NCBI GenBank assembly: GCA_903921135.1
Contig: CAIXOY010000405.1
Span: 1-24,355 of the forward strand
DNA: 24,355 bases
DNA from: an uncultured Gammaproteobacteria bacterium
Lineage (GTDB): Bacteria > Pseudomonadota > Gammaproteobacteria > Pseudomonadales > UBA5518
Direction: 5' to 3'
This document shows positions 1 through 7,483 of this stretch, in pieces; positions within the stretch are counted from its first letter, which is position 1; each line of letters opens with the position of its first letter. The notes beneath the pieces were generated by a model, which had not been told where the DNA came from, searched no databases, and was given only the letters and a program-made list of their open reading frames with translations. The translations under genes and the position numbers were made by a program.

Positions 1-1
1 A

Positions 2-211
2 TTGTTCGGATCGACCAGCCGCGACACCGCGACCTCTTTGAGCGATATCGATGTGCTCGTTGATTTCGATGGACCAGCCACATCCAAGCGGTACTTCGGC
101 GTGCAGTTTTACCTCGAGGATCTGCTTGGATGCCCGGTGGACCTGGTGACAGAAAAAGCCCTGCGCGCTGAGCTCCGCCCTTACATCGAGCGGGAGCAAG
201 TCGTTGTCTAG
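2..211 (+). CDS. MNT-type nucleotidyltransferase (MntA-like), 5' end outside window
   Basis: This is the downstream part of a small minimal nucleotidyltransferase. The first visible residues read (L/M)FGSTSRD, and the motif G-S-X10-D-I-D, which holds the metal-binding aspartates of the MNT/MntA family, is complete; a third acidic position may be the D in PVDLV. The TTG at position 2 is probably internal, since family members have about 20 more residues before the GS motif, so the gene is cut by the window edge. In HEPN-MNT modules such proteins are antitoxins that add AMP groups to a HEPN toxin. No HEPN gene follows within the window; the next gene is on the other strand. A partner could lie upstream, out of view. 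The family call is firm; the antitoxin role is inference. Confidence 0.8.
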   Translation: MFGSTSRDTATSLSDIDVLVDFDGPATSKRYFGVQFYLEDLLGCPVDLVTEKALRAELRPYIEREQVVV

Positions 212-291
212 CCGCGCAGGGACTCGTCTCGCACGTCCTGACGGGCGACGATGTACGGGCGTGTCACTTTCTCCTCTACCCGTTTGCGGGC

Positions 292-906
292 TTACTCCTG
301 CAGCATCCCCAACACAACCCGCTTCAAGCGCTTGAGATAGCGCGGCACCTCGAACTCCGCCGGCTCCAGCAGTGACTGGATCAGGATGCCGGTCAGCATC
401 AGGTGCACGGTGTAGATCGCCTCCTGCATGCGCGCATCACTCAGCGTCACCTCGTGGAAAACGCTGCGCCAGAGCTGCAGGTGCGCCTGATGGTCGAACT
501 GGATGCCGCCCTGCCCTTCACCGCGTCGCGCGCGCGTGGCGAGAAGGATTTCCATGGCGGCCGGGTACTCGTTGCCCTGGTAATGGCCCCATGCCGCCTC
601 GACGAAGCGGTCGACGCGCGTCTCGAGCTTGCCGCGCGTGTAGCGCTCATCACCGAGGCGCTGGGCAAACGCTGCATGCGAGCGCTCCAGCACCGCTTCG
701 AGGATTTCTTCCTTGTTGCCGAAATGGTGCTGCACCGCACCCCAGGACACACCCGCCTTGCGCGCGATCTGCGTGGAACTCGCGGCCGCAAAGCCCCCCT
801 CGTTGATCAGATCGATCACGGCATTGAGGATGGCATCCTGCGTGCGGCGGCTCTTCGCGGCCTGTTTGCCGAGCTCCGGTTGATCCGGGGTTTTTCTGGG
901 GGACAC
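292..906 (-). CDS. TetR/AcrR family transcriptional regulator
   Basis: A 204-residue protein with a TetR-type helix-turn-helix at about residues 22-68: it starts with RRTQDAILNAVIDLI, and the recognition region is STQIARKAGVSWGAVQHHFGNKEEIL. The C-terminal part is a typical variable helical ligand and dimer domain. The start is a GTG at 906-904, chosen because a GGAG Shine-Dalgarno lies 7 nt upstream and the protein then has normal family length. It sits 60 bp downstream of TonB receptor 1 on the same strand, with no clear rho-independent terminator between, although a run of seven T (in minus-strand reading) falls in the gap. It may be co-transcribed with and control the receptor; the ligand is unknown. 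Confidence 0.9.
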   Translation of the reverse strand: MSPRKTPDQPELGKQAAKSRRTQDAILNAVIDLINEGGFAAASSTQIARKAGVSWGAVQHHFGNKEEILEAVLERSHAAFAQRLGDERYTRGKLETRVDRFVEAAWGHYQGNEYPAAMEILLATRARRGEGQGGIQFDHQAHLQLWRSVFHEVTLSDARMQEAIYTVHLMLTGILIQSLLEPAEFEVPRYLKRLKRVVLGMLQE

Positions 907-966
907 GTGCTGCTCCGGCGCGCAAAAAAAGAACGGCGCGAGTCTAGCAAATGCCCCCCGGGAACC

Positions 967-3450
967 TCAGAACGTGTACTTGCCACGCACCCCGAACACC
1001 GCACCTTCCTGCATGAAGCGGGAATGCGAACCGGCGAGCACCGGGGTGTCGAAACTCTGCGAGAAATACTCCTCGTCGAAGATGTTGCGCCCGTAGGCCA
1101 TCACTTCCCAGTTCTCTGCGCGCACCCCAAGACGCAGGTTGACCAGCGTGTAGGCCTCGATGACATCCAGCGTGTCGTTGTCACCGCCGGAGTTGAAGTC
1201 ATCGCGGTAGTTCACCTCTCCCGCGACGAAGAGTTCGACGCTGTCCATCGGGTAGACGTAATCCCAGATGAGGGAGGCGCTGTAATCCGATGCGTACAGC
1301 GTCGCTTCGCCGGACAGATCGTTGTTGCTGATCCCGTTGGGCGTGCCGCAGAGGGGGTCGGCGTCGAGCTGGAGTGCCGTGCAGGGTGCGTCCTTGAAGT
1401 CGTCGTAGGTGGCATCGAGCCAGGCCGCGTTGGCACCAAGCGTGAGGTTCTCGGTGGCGCGCCAGCGCGTGTCCACCTCGAGACCCGTGATCTCCGAGGA
1501 TCCTGCGTTGGTGGTCGTGAAGCCCACACCTTTGAAAATCGCGGTTTGCAGGTTGTCGTACTGCGTGTAGAAGGCGGCCCAGTTGAAGGTCATGGCGCCG
1601 TCGAGAAGCGTGTGCTTGCCGCCTACCTCGAAGGCATCGACGCTCTCGTCATCGAACTCGAAGTCTTCGTTGGGCTTGGTCGGGTCGTAGCAGGACTCTA
1701 TCGGCTGCCCGGGCGTACACGGATAGGTGGCGACCTCCAGGTCAGCCGGCTCGCCGTCATCGGCATCGGTGAAGCCACCGCTCTTGAAGCCCTGCGAGAA
1801 GCTGGCGTAGAGCATGCTGTCATCTGAAAGGTCCCACTGCACGGTGACGGCGGGAATCAGGTCGTCGGTGCTGCGATCGGCCTGGTAGTTGTACGAATAT
1901 GCGTTGAAATTCTGCGCCTGGATGCGGTGCAGGAAGAAGTTGTCGCTCGGGGTGTCATAACCCGCGGTGTCGTCTGCCAGGAACTGCACGCTTTCGACGT
2001 CTTTGTCTTCCTTGGTGTAGCGCAAGCCCAGCGTCATGCGCAGATCATCCGTGAAATTGAACGTGCCCTGCGCAAAGGCGGCCCAGGACTCGGACTCGAG
2101 TTCGTAGCGGTGGTTGCGGGCGATCTGCTCCGGGTTGTATCTGCCGGCGGTCAGTGCCGTGAACAGGCTGTTCAGGCCACCAAAGGCACCCGGAACGAGC
2201 TCGTCCATGTTCAGGTCGAGCACCACCAGACGGTCGATGTCGACTTTGCTCTTGTCGTAGTAGGCGCCAACCATGAAATCGAAGAATTGTCCGCCCGGGG
2301 AGACAAAGCGCAGCTCCTGGCTGAACTGATCGAACTTCTGGTCGTCATCGCGATGGATGAACTGAAGCGGCAGCCAGTCGACGTCAGCACCGGCCTGGAA
2401 CTTGTACTTCGACTCACCGGTAATCGAGGTGAGCGTGTATTCACCGATCTGGTAGTCCACCTTCAACGCGAGATTGTCGACCTTTGTCTCGGTGCCGTCA
2501 GGGTAGCGGCCGATATCCTGCACGCCATCGTTGCCGTAGCCGCCGTCCTTGAAGGTTGTCCACTCGTCTGCCGCGTAGTCCTTGAAGCCGGGAAAGTAGC
2601 GGTCCATGAGGTTGTAGGCGATGGTCGCAAAGGCCGACCGCCGGGGAACCTGCGCGGCGCGCTCAGTCGCATTCAGGAACAGCCAGGTCGAAGACGCGGC
2701 ACCCACGATGTCCTCGTCAGCGTGGCCGTACTTCAGGTTGACGTCGAGGGCGTCGCTGGGCTGCCACGCGAGCGTGAGGCGATAGGTGCTGGATTCGTTC
2801 TGCGGTTCCTTCTGGTCGCGGAAGGTGTTGTCGATGTAGCCGTCGGTTTCGCGGTACTTCGCCGCGAGGCGCGCTGCGAAGGTGTCGCTCAGGGAGCCGC
2901 TCAGAAAGCCCTCGGCAACATAACCGCCATTTTCTTCTGCCGACACGGCAAATTCGCCGCTGGTTTCATCACCCGGGGTGGGCGAGGCGGTTGTGATGTT
3001 CACTGCACCGGCCACGGTGTTGCGACCAAACAGTGTTCCCTGTGGCCCCCGCAGGATCTCGACGCGCTCGATATCCAGGAAGCCGGTGCGGTACTGGTGG
3101 CCGCGTCCCATGTAGATACCGTCGATGTACATGCCCACCGACTGCTCGAAGCCCTGGTTGTTGCCCGAGCCCACGCCACGCATGTAGATGTTGGTGTTGA
3201 TCGCTGCGACGTCGATGTGCAGGTTCGGCACGTACTGCGCGATCTTCGTCATGTCCTGCACGCCGGCGGCCTTGATCTGATCGCCCTGGATCGCCGTGAG
3301 CGAGATCGGCACATCCTGGAGGCTCTCCGCACGCTTTTGCGCCGTGACGATGATCTCCTCCAGCTCCAACTGCGCGCGGGCCGTGCCGGGCAGCAGGGAA
3401 GCAGCGACGGCAGCAGCCAGAACGGACAAACGGAAAGAGGGCGTATGCAT
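967..3450 (-). CDS. TonB-dependent outer-membrane receptor 1
   Basis: An 827-residue TonB-dependent receptor, an outer-membrane gated channel that takes up a large or scarce ligand using TonB-ExbBD energy. Residues 1 to about 27 form a signal peptide ending in ARA-Q. A TonB-box-like stretch EEIIVTAQKRAESL follows, then the plug domain with the conserved RGPQGTLFGRNTVAGAVNI segment, then the long beta-barrel ending in the aromatic C-terminal residue (GKYTF) expected for BAM-dependent insertion. The open frame runs on to 4041, but that extension is unlike any receptor and crosses the toxin-antitoxin genes, so ATG 3450 was chosen; it has an AGGGGA Shine-Dalgarno just upstream and a good promoter 70 bp further. 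The style (VTAQKR...DVPISL) is that of receptors in sphingomonads and marine gammaproteobacteria. The ligand cannot be read from sequence. Confidence 0.93.
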   Translation of the reverse strand: MHTPSFRLSVLAAAVAASLLPGTARAQLELEEIIVTAQKRAESLQDVPISLTAIQGDQIKAAGVQDMTKIAQYVPNLHIDVAAINTNIYMRGVGSGNNQGFEQSVGMYIDGIYMGRGHQYRTGFLDIERVEILRGPQGTLFGRNTVAGAVNITTASPTPGDETSGEFAVSAEENGGYVAEGFLSGSLSDTFAARLAAKYRETDGYIDNTFRDQKEPQNESSTYRLTLAWQPSDALDVNLKYGHADEDIVGAASSTWLFLNATERAAQVPRRSAFATIAYNLMDRYFPGFKDYAADEWTTFKDGGYGNDGVQDIGRYPDGTETKVDNLALKVDYQIGEYTLTSITGESKYKFQAGADVDWLPLQFIHRDDDQKFDQFSQELRFVSPGGQFFDFMVGAYYDKSKVDIDRLVVLDLNMDELVPGAFGGLNSLFTALTAGRYNPEQIARNHRYELESESWAAFAQGTFNFTDDLRMTLGLRYTKEDKDVESVQFLADDTAGYDTPSDNFFLHRIQAQNFNAYSYNYQADRSTDDLIPAVTVQWDLSDDSMLYASFSQGFKSGGFTDADDGEPADLEVATYPCTPGQPIESCYDPTKPNEDFEFDDESVDAFEVGGKHTLLDGAMTFNWAAFYTQYDNLQTAIFKGVGFTTTNAGSSEITGLEVDTRWRATENLTLGANAAWLDATYDDFKDAPCTALQLDADPLCGTPNGISNNDLSGEATLYASDYSASLIWDYVYPMDSVELFVAGEVNYRDDFNSGGDNDTLDVIEAYTLVNLRLGVRAENWEVMAYGRNIFDEEYFSQSFDTPVLAGSHSRFMQEGAVFGVRGKYTF

Positions 3451-3519
3451 GGTGAGATCCCCTGAACAGTTAGTGTTATTTGGCGGGAACATGGAAGTTC
3501 CTTTCACGCAAGCCTGCTG

Positions 3520-3549
3520 ACTATAGGAACGCAACAGGCAATTGGTCAA
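3520..3549 (-). promoter_or_regulatory. Sigma70-like promoter of TonB receptor 1
   Basis: On the minus strand TTGACC (3549-3544) and TATAGT (3525-3520) are separated by 18 nt. Both boxes are near consensus. Transcription would start near 3512 and give a leader of about 60 nt before the ATG at 3450. The inverted repeat GGAAC-N6-GTTCC (3486-3501) lies in that leader and could be an operator. Confidence 0.6.
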
Positions 3550-3720
3550 AGCATCTTTCGAGGGCTGCGTGAGCGCCTTGTCCGACTGGGGAGTTGCTAC
3601 GCCGGCAGTGCCGATACGCTCCGCGACAACCCATCCACGCGTGAGAGCAAAAACGCCCACCGCCCCGCCATCATCCAGCGCATGTACCGCGGCCTTGCGC
3701 CGGCCGGGTTCACGGCATTG

Positions 3721-3750
3721 TTGCCCATGGAAAAGGACATTCCTTACACT
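3721..3750 (+). promoter_or_regulatory. Candidate promoter of the toxin-antitoxin pair
   Basis: TTGCCC (3721-3726) and TACACT (3745-3750) are 18 nt apart and lie 28 nt before the antitoxin ATG. The match is moderate. Such operons are usually repressed by the antitoxin, but no clear palindrome overlaps the boxes. Confidence 0.35.
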
Positions 3751-3777
3751 GGGACCTTGTGATGCGCGAGTCAGGAC

Positions 3778-3993
3778 ATGATCACCAGCAAGTTGACGAC
3801 AAAGTCGCAAACAACGATCCCTCAGCCGGTTCGCGCTGCGCTGCATCTCGAACCCGGTGACGAAATCGCCTACGTCATCGACGATGGTCGCGTGATTCTC
3901 ACCAAGGCTTGCGCCAATGAGGCCGAGGATCCGTTCCGGACCTTCAGCGAGTGGAAGTCTGCGGCGGACCGGAAAGCATATGGCAGGCTTTAG
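3778..3993 (+). CDS. PrlF/AbrB-type antitoxin
   Basis: A 71-residue protein with the swapped-hairpin AbrB/MazE DNA-binding fold: ITSKLTTKSQTTIPQPVRAAL followed by L-E-P-G-D-E-I and DGRVILTKA. This is the signature of PrlF-family antitoxins, here with LTTKSQ where many homologues have LTSKGQ. The acidic and aromatic C-terminal part (residues about 45-71) is the likely toxin-binding arm. The start at ATG 3778 has an AGGA only 1 nt before it, too close to act normally, so initiation may be weak or use GCGAG further upstream. The stop codon lies inside the toxin gene (14-nt overlap), as in many toxin-antitoxin pairs. Confidence 0.85.
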   Translation: MITSKLTTKSQTTIPQPVRAALHLEPGDEIAYVIDDGRVILTKACANEAEDPFRTFSEWKSAADRKAYGRL

Positions 3994-4330
3994 CCGTGGG
4001 GACGTCGTGAAGGTTCCGTTTCCGTATACGGATCGCTCCACCCGGCAGTCACGTCCTGCGTTAGTGGTTTCATCGAACGAACTGGAAGATCTTCATGGGC
4101 TCCTGTGGGTGCTGATGATCACGAGCGCTGCAAACAGAGGATGGCCGGGGGACGTGGCGATCAATGTCCTGAGCGGGACGGGGTTGCCCGTCGCCTCGAT
4201 CGTTCGCACGGCAAAGATTGCGACGATCGAGGCTCGTGACGCGGTCAGCCTTGGCAAGTTGCCCTCAGCGATCTGGCGCAAGGTGCAGGACAAACTCGCG
4301 CTCGAAACGGGGCATTCCGGAACTCGCTGA
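3980..4330 (+). CDS. PemK/MazF-family toxin (predicted mRNA interferase)
   Basis: A 116-residue protein of the PemK/MazF ribonuclease family. The N-terminal motif RGDVVKVPFPYTDRS...RPALVVSS is diagnostic: the RGDV strand and the RPALV strand build the SH3-like barrel and RNA site. The later T-A-K-I-A-T-I segment matches the conserved strand near the second catalytic region. The ATG at 3980 overlaps the antitoxin end by 14 nt in another frame, which implies translational coupling. The longer frame from 3917 adds 21 residues of antitoxin shadow and was not used. With the PrlF-like antitoxin it forms a type II toxin-antitoxin module; the cleavage sequence cannot be predicted. Confidence 0.88.
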   Translation: MAGFSRGDVVKVPFPYTDRSTRQSRPALVVSSNELEDLHGLLWVLMITSAANRGWPGDVAINVLSGTGLPVASIVRTAKIATIEARDAVSLGKLPSAIWRKVQDKLALETGHSGTR

Positions 4331-4343
4331 GATGACAGGCTGA

Positions 4344-4364
4344 AAATGGGGTCTGACCCCATTT
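4344..4364. repeat. 21-nt perfect palindrome, REP-like or bidirectional terminator
   Basis: Two 10-nt arms, AAATGGGGTC and GACCCCATTT, flank a single T at 4354. It lies between the toxin stop (4330) and the converging helicase stop (4384). Its position and A/T-rich ends fit a bidirectional transcription terminator. The core TGGGGTC-N-GACCCCA also resembles a small dispersed palindrome found in many proteobacterial genomes; that link is from memory and needs a genome-wide count. Confidence 0.7.
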
Positions 4365-4383
4365 GCGTACCACTTGAACCATC

Positions 4384-6915
4384 TCACCCGATCGCCGACA
4401 CCCCCACCAGTGCCAGCGTCGGCTTGCCCTCCTCCTTCGCAAGCGCCTTGTCCACCGTAAACGTGGCCTGCCAGTCGTTCAGCCCCTGCGGATCCACCAG
4501 CACCTGCGCGATCGTCCACGTACCGGTGCGCTCATCCTGCATGACATAGGTGCGCGTGTGGTTGCGCGCGTCCGGGTCGAGCAGGATGCGTTCGTGCTCG
4601 ACGTAATAGGGTTCCATCACCACGCGCAACTCCTCTGCGGTCCACGGTGGAGCCAACGCTGCCGCTGCGTCGTAGCGATGCGCGGCGAGCGCACGCAGGA
4701 AGTGGAACACTTCGATGCGGATCAGCGCCGTGAACTCGCGCTTGTTCTTCGTGATATCGACCGGCTCGGGCGCTGACGCCACGTCCTCTGCAGCAACCAG
4801 TTGCTCGGGGTGTTTCATCCGCTCCCATTCATCGAGCAGGCTGCTGTCGATGCCGTGCAGCAGCCCTGCCAGCCAGTCCTCGATCTCCAGCAGATCCTCA
4901 TTCTTGAACGCGGGGGGCACTGTCTGCGCGAGCACCTTGTGCACGCTCGATACATGCCGGAGCAGCACGCCTTCGGAGCGCTCGAGATCGTAGAGCTTGG
5001 TGTAGTTGGCGAAGTCAGCGTAGTCCTCGACCATCTCGCGCACGATGCTCTTCGGCCGGATGTTTTCCTCGCCCACCCAGGGGTGTTTCAGCAGGAAGGC
5101 AGCGAAGGTGCCGTAGACGAATTCACGCTGCGGCTTGGGGTACTCGAGTTCGGCGAGCCTGGCGATGCGCTCCTCGTACTCGATGCCCTGCTGTTTCATC
5201 TCTGCCATCTTCTCGGTTTTCAACGCGTCCAGCTGGCGACGCAGGATGATGTCCGGGTTCTCGAGGATGGATTCGATCAGCGTCAGCACATCTAGCGGAT
5301 AACTGGCGCTCGCCATGTCGAGCAGTTTCAGCGTGTCGAGCAGGTACAGCGACAGCGCGTGATTGAGCGAGAAGTCTTCCTGCAGATCGATGTTCAGCCG
5401 CAGTTTCCCTGCCTTGTGGCGTTCGGACGTCGGCACTATTTCGATGATGTTCCGCTCGGCAAGCGAGCGGAACAGCTGCCATGCGCGTTTGCGATGCGCC
5501 TTTTTCTGAGTGGGCGTGTCGTGGCTGTCACGGATGATCTGCTGCATCGCGCGGCAGCCGTCTCCCTTGCGGCTAAGCACCTGCAGCAACATCGCATGCG
5601 TGACCTGGAACCGGGATACGAGCGGCTCGGGCGGTGCCGCCTGCAACTTCGCGAAGGTATCGCCCGTCCACGTCACGAAACCCTCGGGCGGTTTCTTCTT
5701 GACGAGCTTCTTCGCCTTCTTGGGATCCCCTGCGATTCGCGCATCTATGCGCGCATTTTCGAGAACATATTCGGGCGCCAGCGCGACCACGTAGCCGATG
5801 TCGTCGAAACCCTTGCGCCCCGCGCGGCCGGTGATCTGGTGAAAGTCGCGCGCGGTGAGCGTGGCGGTCTTCGATCCGCTGTATTTGCTCAGCTGCGTGA
5901 GCAGCACCGTGCGGATGGGTACGTTCACACCCACGCCGAGCGTGTCGGTGCCGCAAATGATCTTGAGCAGGCCTTTCTGCGCGAGACGCTCGACCAGGAT
6001 GCGGTACTTCGGCAGGAGACCTGCGTGATGCAGCCCGATGCCATGGCGCAGGAATCGCTTGATGTCCTTGCCGTAGGGGCTGTTGAACCTGACGCCGATC
6101 AGAGCCTCTGCGATCGCGGCTTTTTCCTCTGCCGTGCAGTAGTTCTGGCTCATCAGGTTCTGCGTGGTCTGCGCGGCGTCGTTCTGGGTGAAGTGCACGA
6201 CATAAACAGGCGCCTGCTGCGACGCCACCAACTCCTTCACCACGGTTTCCAGCGGTTCCTTGTCTTCGTAGCGGAAGTTCAAGGGCACCGGGCGCGTCGC
6301 CGAGGCCACAACCGTGGTTTCAGCACCCGTCAGACGGGTCAGGGCTTTCTCGAAAAAAGCGGTGGCACCTAGCGTGGCGGACATCAGCAGGAAGCGCGAC
6401 CTGGTCAGCGTGAGTAACGGGAGCTGCCATGCAACGCCGCGCGAGGCGTCGGAGTAGTAGTGGAACTCGTCCATGATGATGTCGCCGAAGCTCGCATCCG
6501 CACCTTCGGCAAGCGCGACGTTCGCCAGGATTTCCGCCGTGCAGCACAGGATCGGGGCATCGCGATTCACCGTGGCATCACCCGTGGCGATGCCGACGTT
6601 CTCGGGCCCGAAATCACGGCACAGCGCGAGGAATTTCTCGTTCACCAGCGCCTTGATGGGGCAGGTGTAGACACTGCGCCGCCCGCGAGCCATCGATTTG
6701 AAATGCAGCGCGGTGGCTACCAGTGATTTCCCCGAACCGGTAGGCGTGTTGAGGATGACGTTCCTGTCTTCGAACAGTTCGAGGATGGCTTCTTCCTGCG
6801 CCGGGTAGAGCGTCAGGTTTTGCTCCGCTACGTAATCCAGATAGTGGCCCAGCAGATCGCCGCCGGAGCAATCCCTGGATGCGGGCAGACGGCGTAACAG
6901 CGGATGGTCAGACAT
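4384..6915 (-). CDS. Ski2-like DEAD/DEAH-box helicase with DUF3516-type C-terminus
   Basis: An 843-residue superfamily 2 helicase, presumably an ATP-driven RNA or DNA unwinding enzyme in the cytoplasm. Visible motifs in order are a Q-like YPAQEEAI (about 37-44), Walker A TPTGSGKS (about 57-64), motif Ia YTCPIKALV, motif II DEFH in DIIMDEFHYYSD (about 146-155), motif III LMSATLG, motif IV-V region CGTDTLGVGVNVP, and motif VI QITGRAGRKG. The remaining 450 or so residues are helical with charged stretches, as in the DUF3516 family of bacterial Ski2/Mtr4-like proteins. The DEFH box and QxxGRAGR motif place it near Ski2/Mtr4 rather than DbpA/RhlE helicases. The ATG at 6915 has no strong Shine-Dalgarno and lies 21 nt after the amidohydrolase remnant. 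It converges with the toxin gene. The physiological role is not established from sequence. Confidence 0.92.
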   Translation of the reverse strand: MSDHPLLRRLPASRDCSGGDLLGHYLDYVAEQNLTLYPAQEEAILELFEDRNVILNTPTGSGKSLVATALHFKSMARGRRSVYTCPIKALVNEKFLALCRDFGPENVGIATGDATVNRDAPILCCTAEILANVALAEGADASFGDIIMDEFHYYSDASRGVAWQLPLLTLTRSRFLLMSATLGATAFFEKALTRLTGAETTVVASATRPVPLNFRYEDKEPLETVVKELVASQQAPVYVVHFTQNDAAQTTQNLMSQNYCTAEEKAAIAEALIGVRFNSPYGKDIKRFLRHGIGLHHAGLLPKYRILVERLAQKGLLKIICGTDTLGVGVNVPIRTVLLTQLSKYSGSKTATLTARDFHQITGRAGRKGFDDIGYVVALAPEYVLENARIDARIAGDPKKAKKLVKKKPPEGFVTWTGDTFAKLQAAPPEPLVSRFQVTHAMLLQVLSRKGDGCRAMQQIIRDSHDTPTQKKAHRKRAWQLFRSLAERNIIEIVPTSERHKAGKLRLNIDLQEDFSLNHALSLYLLDTLKLLDMASASYPLDVLTLIESILENPDIILRRQLDALKTEKMAEMKQQGIEYEERIARLAELEYPKPQREFVYGTFAAFLLKHPWVGEENIRPKSIVREMVEDYADFANYTKLYDLERSEGVLLRHVSSVHKVLAQTVPPAFKNEDLLEIEDWLAGLLHGIDSSLLDEWERMKHPEQLVAAEDVASAPEPVDITKNKREFTALIRIEVFHFLRALAAHRYDAAAALAPPWTAEELRVVMEPYYVEHERILLDPDARNHTRTYVMQDERTGTWTIAQVLVDPQGLNDWQATFTVDKALAKEEGKPTLALVGVSAIG

Positions 6916-6936
6916 GGGCTGTCGGTGCTGCGTGGA

Positions 6937-7356
6937 TCATGGATCAGTGCCCGCCGCTTTTCTGCTCGGCGACCATCCTGCGCACATCCGCCCGCAGCGC
7001 GCAGTTACGCCCTGGTCCTTGCCGGCGATATGGGCGTGCATGTCGACAATGCCGGGCATGAGGTAGTGGCCGCTCAGATCCATCTCGCGTCCACCCTCGC
7101 GGAGCACGGGGCGCTTCTGCGGATTCACCGGCACGCCGGGAAAACCCACGATCGCGACATCGGTGATGCGGTTGCCCTCGATCACCACGTCTGCGGGCCC
7201 GAAGGCCGGCGCGCCGGCACCGTTGATCACCGTGACGTTGCGCAGGATCAGCTGGGTGTAGGGCCCCTCCCCTTCTTTGCGCTCCGGCGCCGGTACGATC
7301 TGTGCGTGAGTGAGCGATGCGAGCAGGGTGAGCGCAGCAAGCGTGAGGAGGCGCAT
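6937..7356 (-). pseudogene. Amidohydrolase remnant (N-terminal part only)
   Basis: The first 110 or so residues are a clear start of an exported metal-dependent amidohydrolase: a signal peptide MRLLTLAALTLLASLTHA, then the small beta-sandwich part LILRNVTVINGAGAP, DVVIEGNRITDV and GHYLMPGIVDMHAHI with the HxH metal site. Family members are 400-550 residues, but this frame stops after 139. The sequence after HIAGKDQG loses family character; a different frame reading LRADVRRMVAEQKSGGH-stop at 6944 looks like a plausible enzyme C-terminus. The simplest reading is an internal deletion that removed the barrel and shifted the frame. The later metal-binding His, Lys and Asp residues are absent, so it cannot be an active enzyme. 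Confidence 0.7.
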
Positions 7357-7483
7357 GTAGGGGGCTCCGTTTATTGCTGGATGATACGCGAGGGCCACCC
7401 AGCTGAGGGCTGGACGAGTGTTCACAGGCTGCAACTCTGTGCCAGCATGCAGCTTCACTCCCCCCCCCAACGGATCCACACCG

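Larger units (their letters stand above)
3451..3777. other. Divergent intergenic region, receptor 1 / toxin-antitoxin
   Basis: A 327-bp gap with no convincing gene. It holds a strong sigma70-like promoter for receptor 1 (minus strand, 3520-3549), a weaker candidate for the toxin-antitoxin pair (plus strand, 3721-3750), and a small inverted repeat GGAAC-N6-GTTCC at 3486-3501 inside the predicted receptor leader. The central part, about 3560-3715, shows open frames on both strands but nothing resembling a known protein. Confidence 0.6.

Noticed and set aside
907..966. Run of seven T (minus strand) between receptor 1 and the TetR gene as a terminator
   Set aside because: No stable hairpin precedes the run; only short GCGC self-complementary pieces are nearby.
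403..1827. Long plus-strand frame of 474 residues opposite the TetR and receptor genes
   Set aside because: It is antisense to two well-supported genes, has low-complexity composition typical of GC-rich shadow frames, and shows no family motif.
3451..4041. N-terminal extension of TonB receptor 1 by about 197 residues
   Set aside because: The frame is open but has no receptor features, precedes a normal signal peptide with its own Shine-Dalgarno, and runs antisense through the antitoxin and toxin genes.
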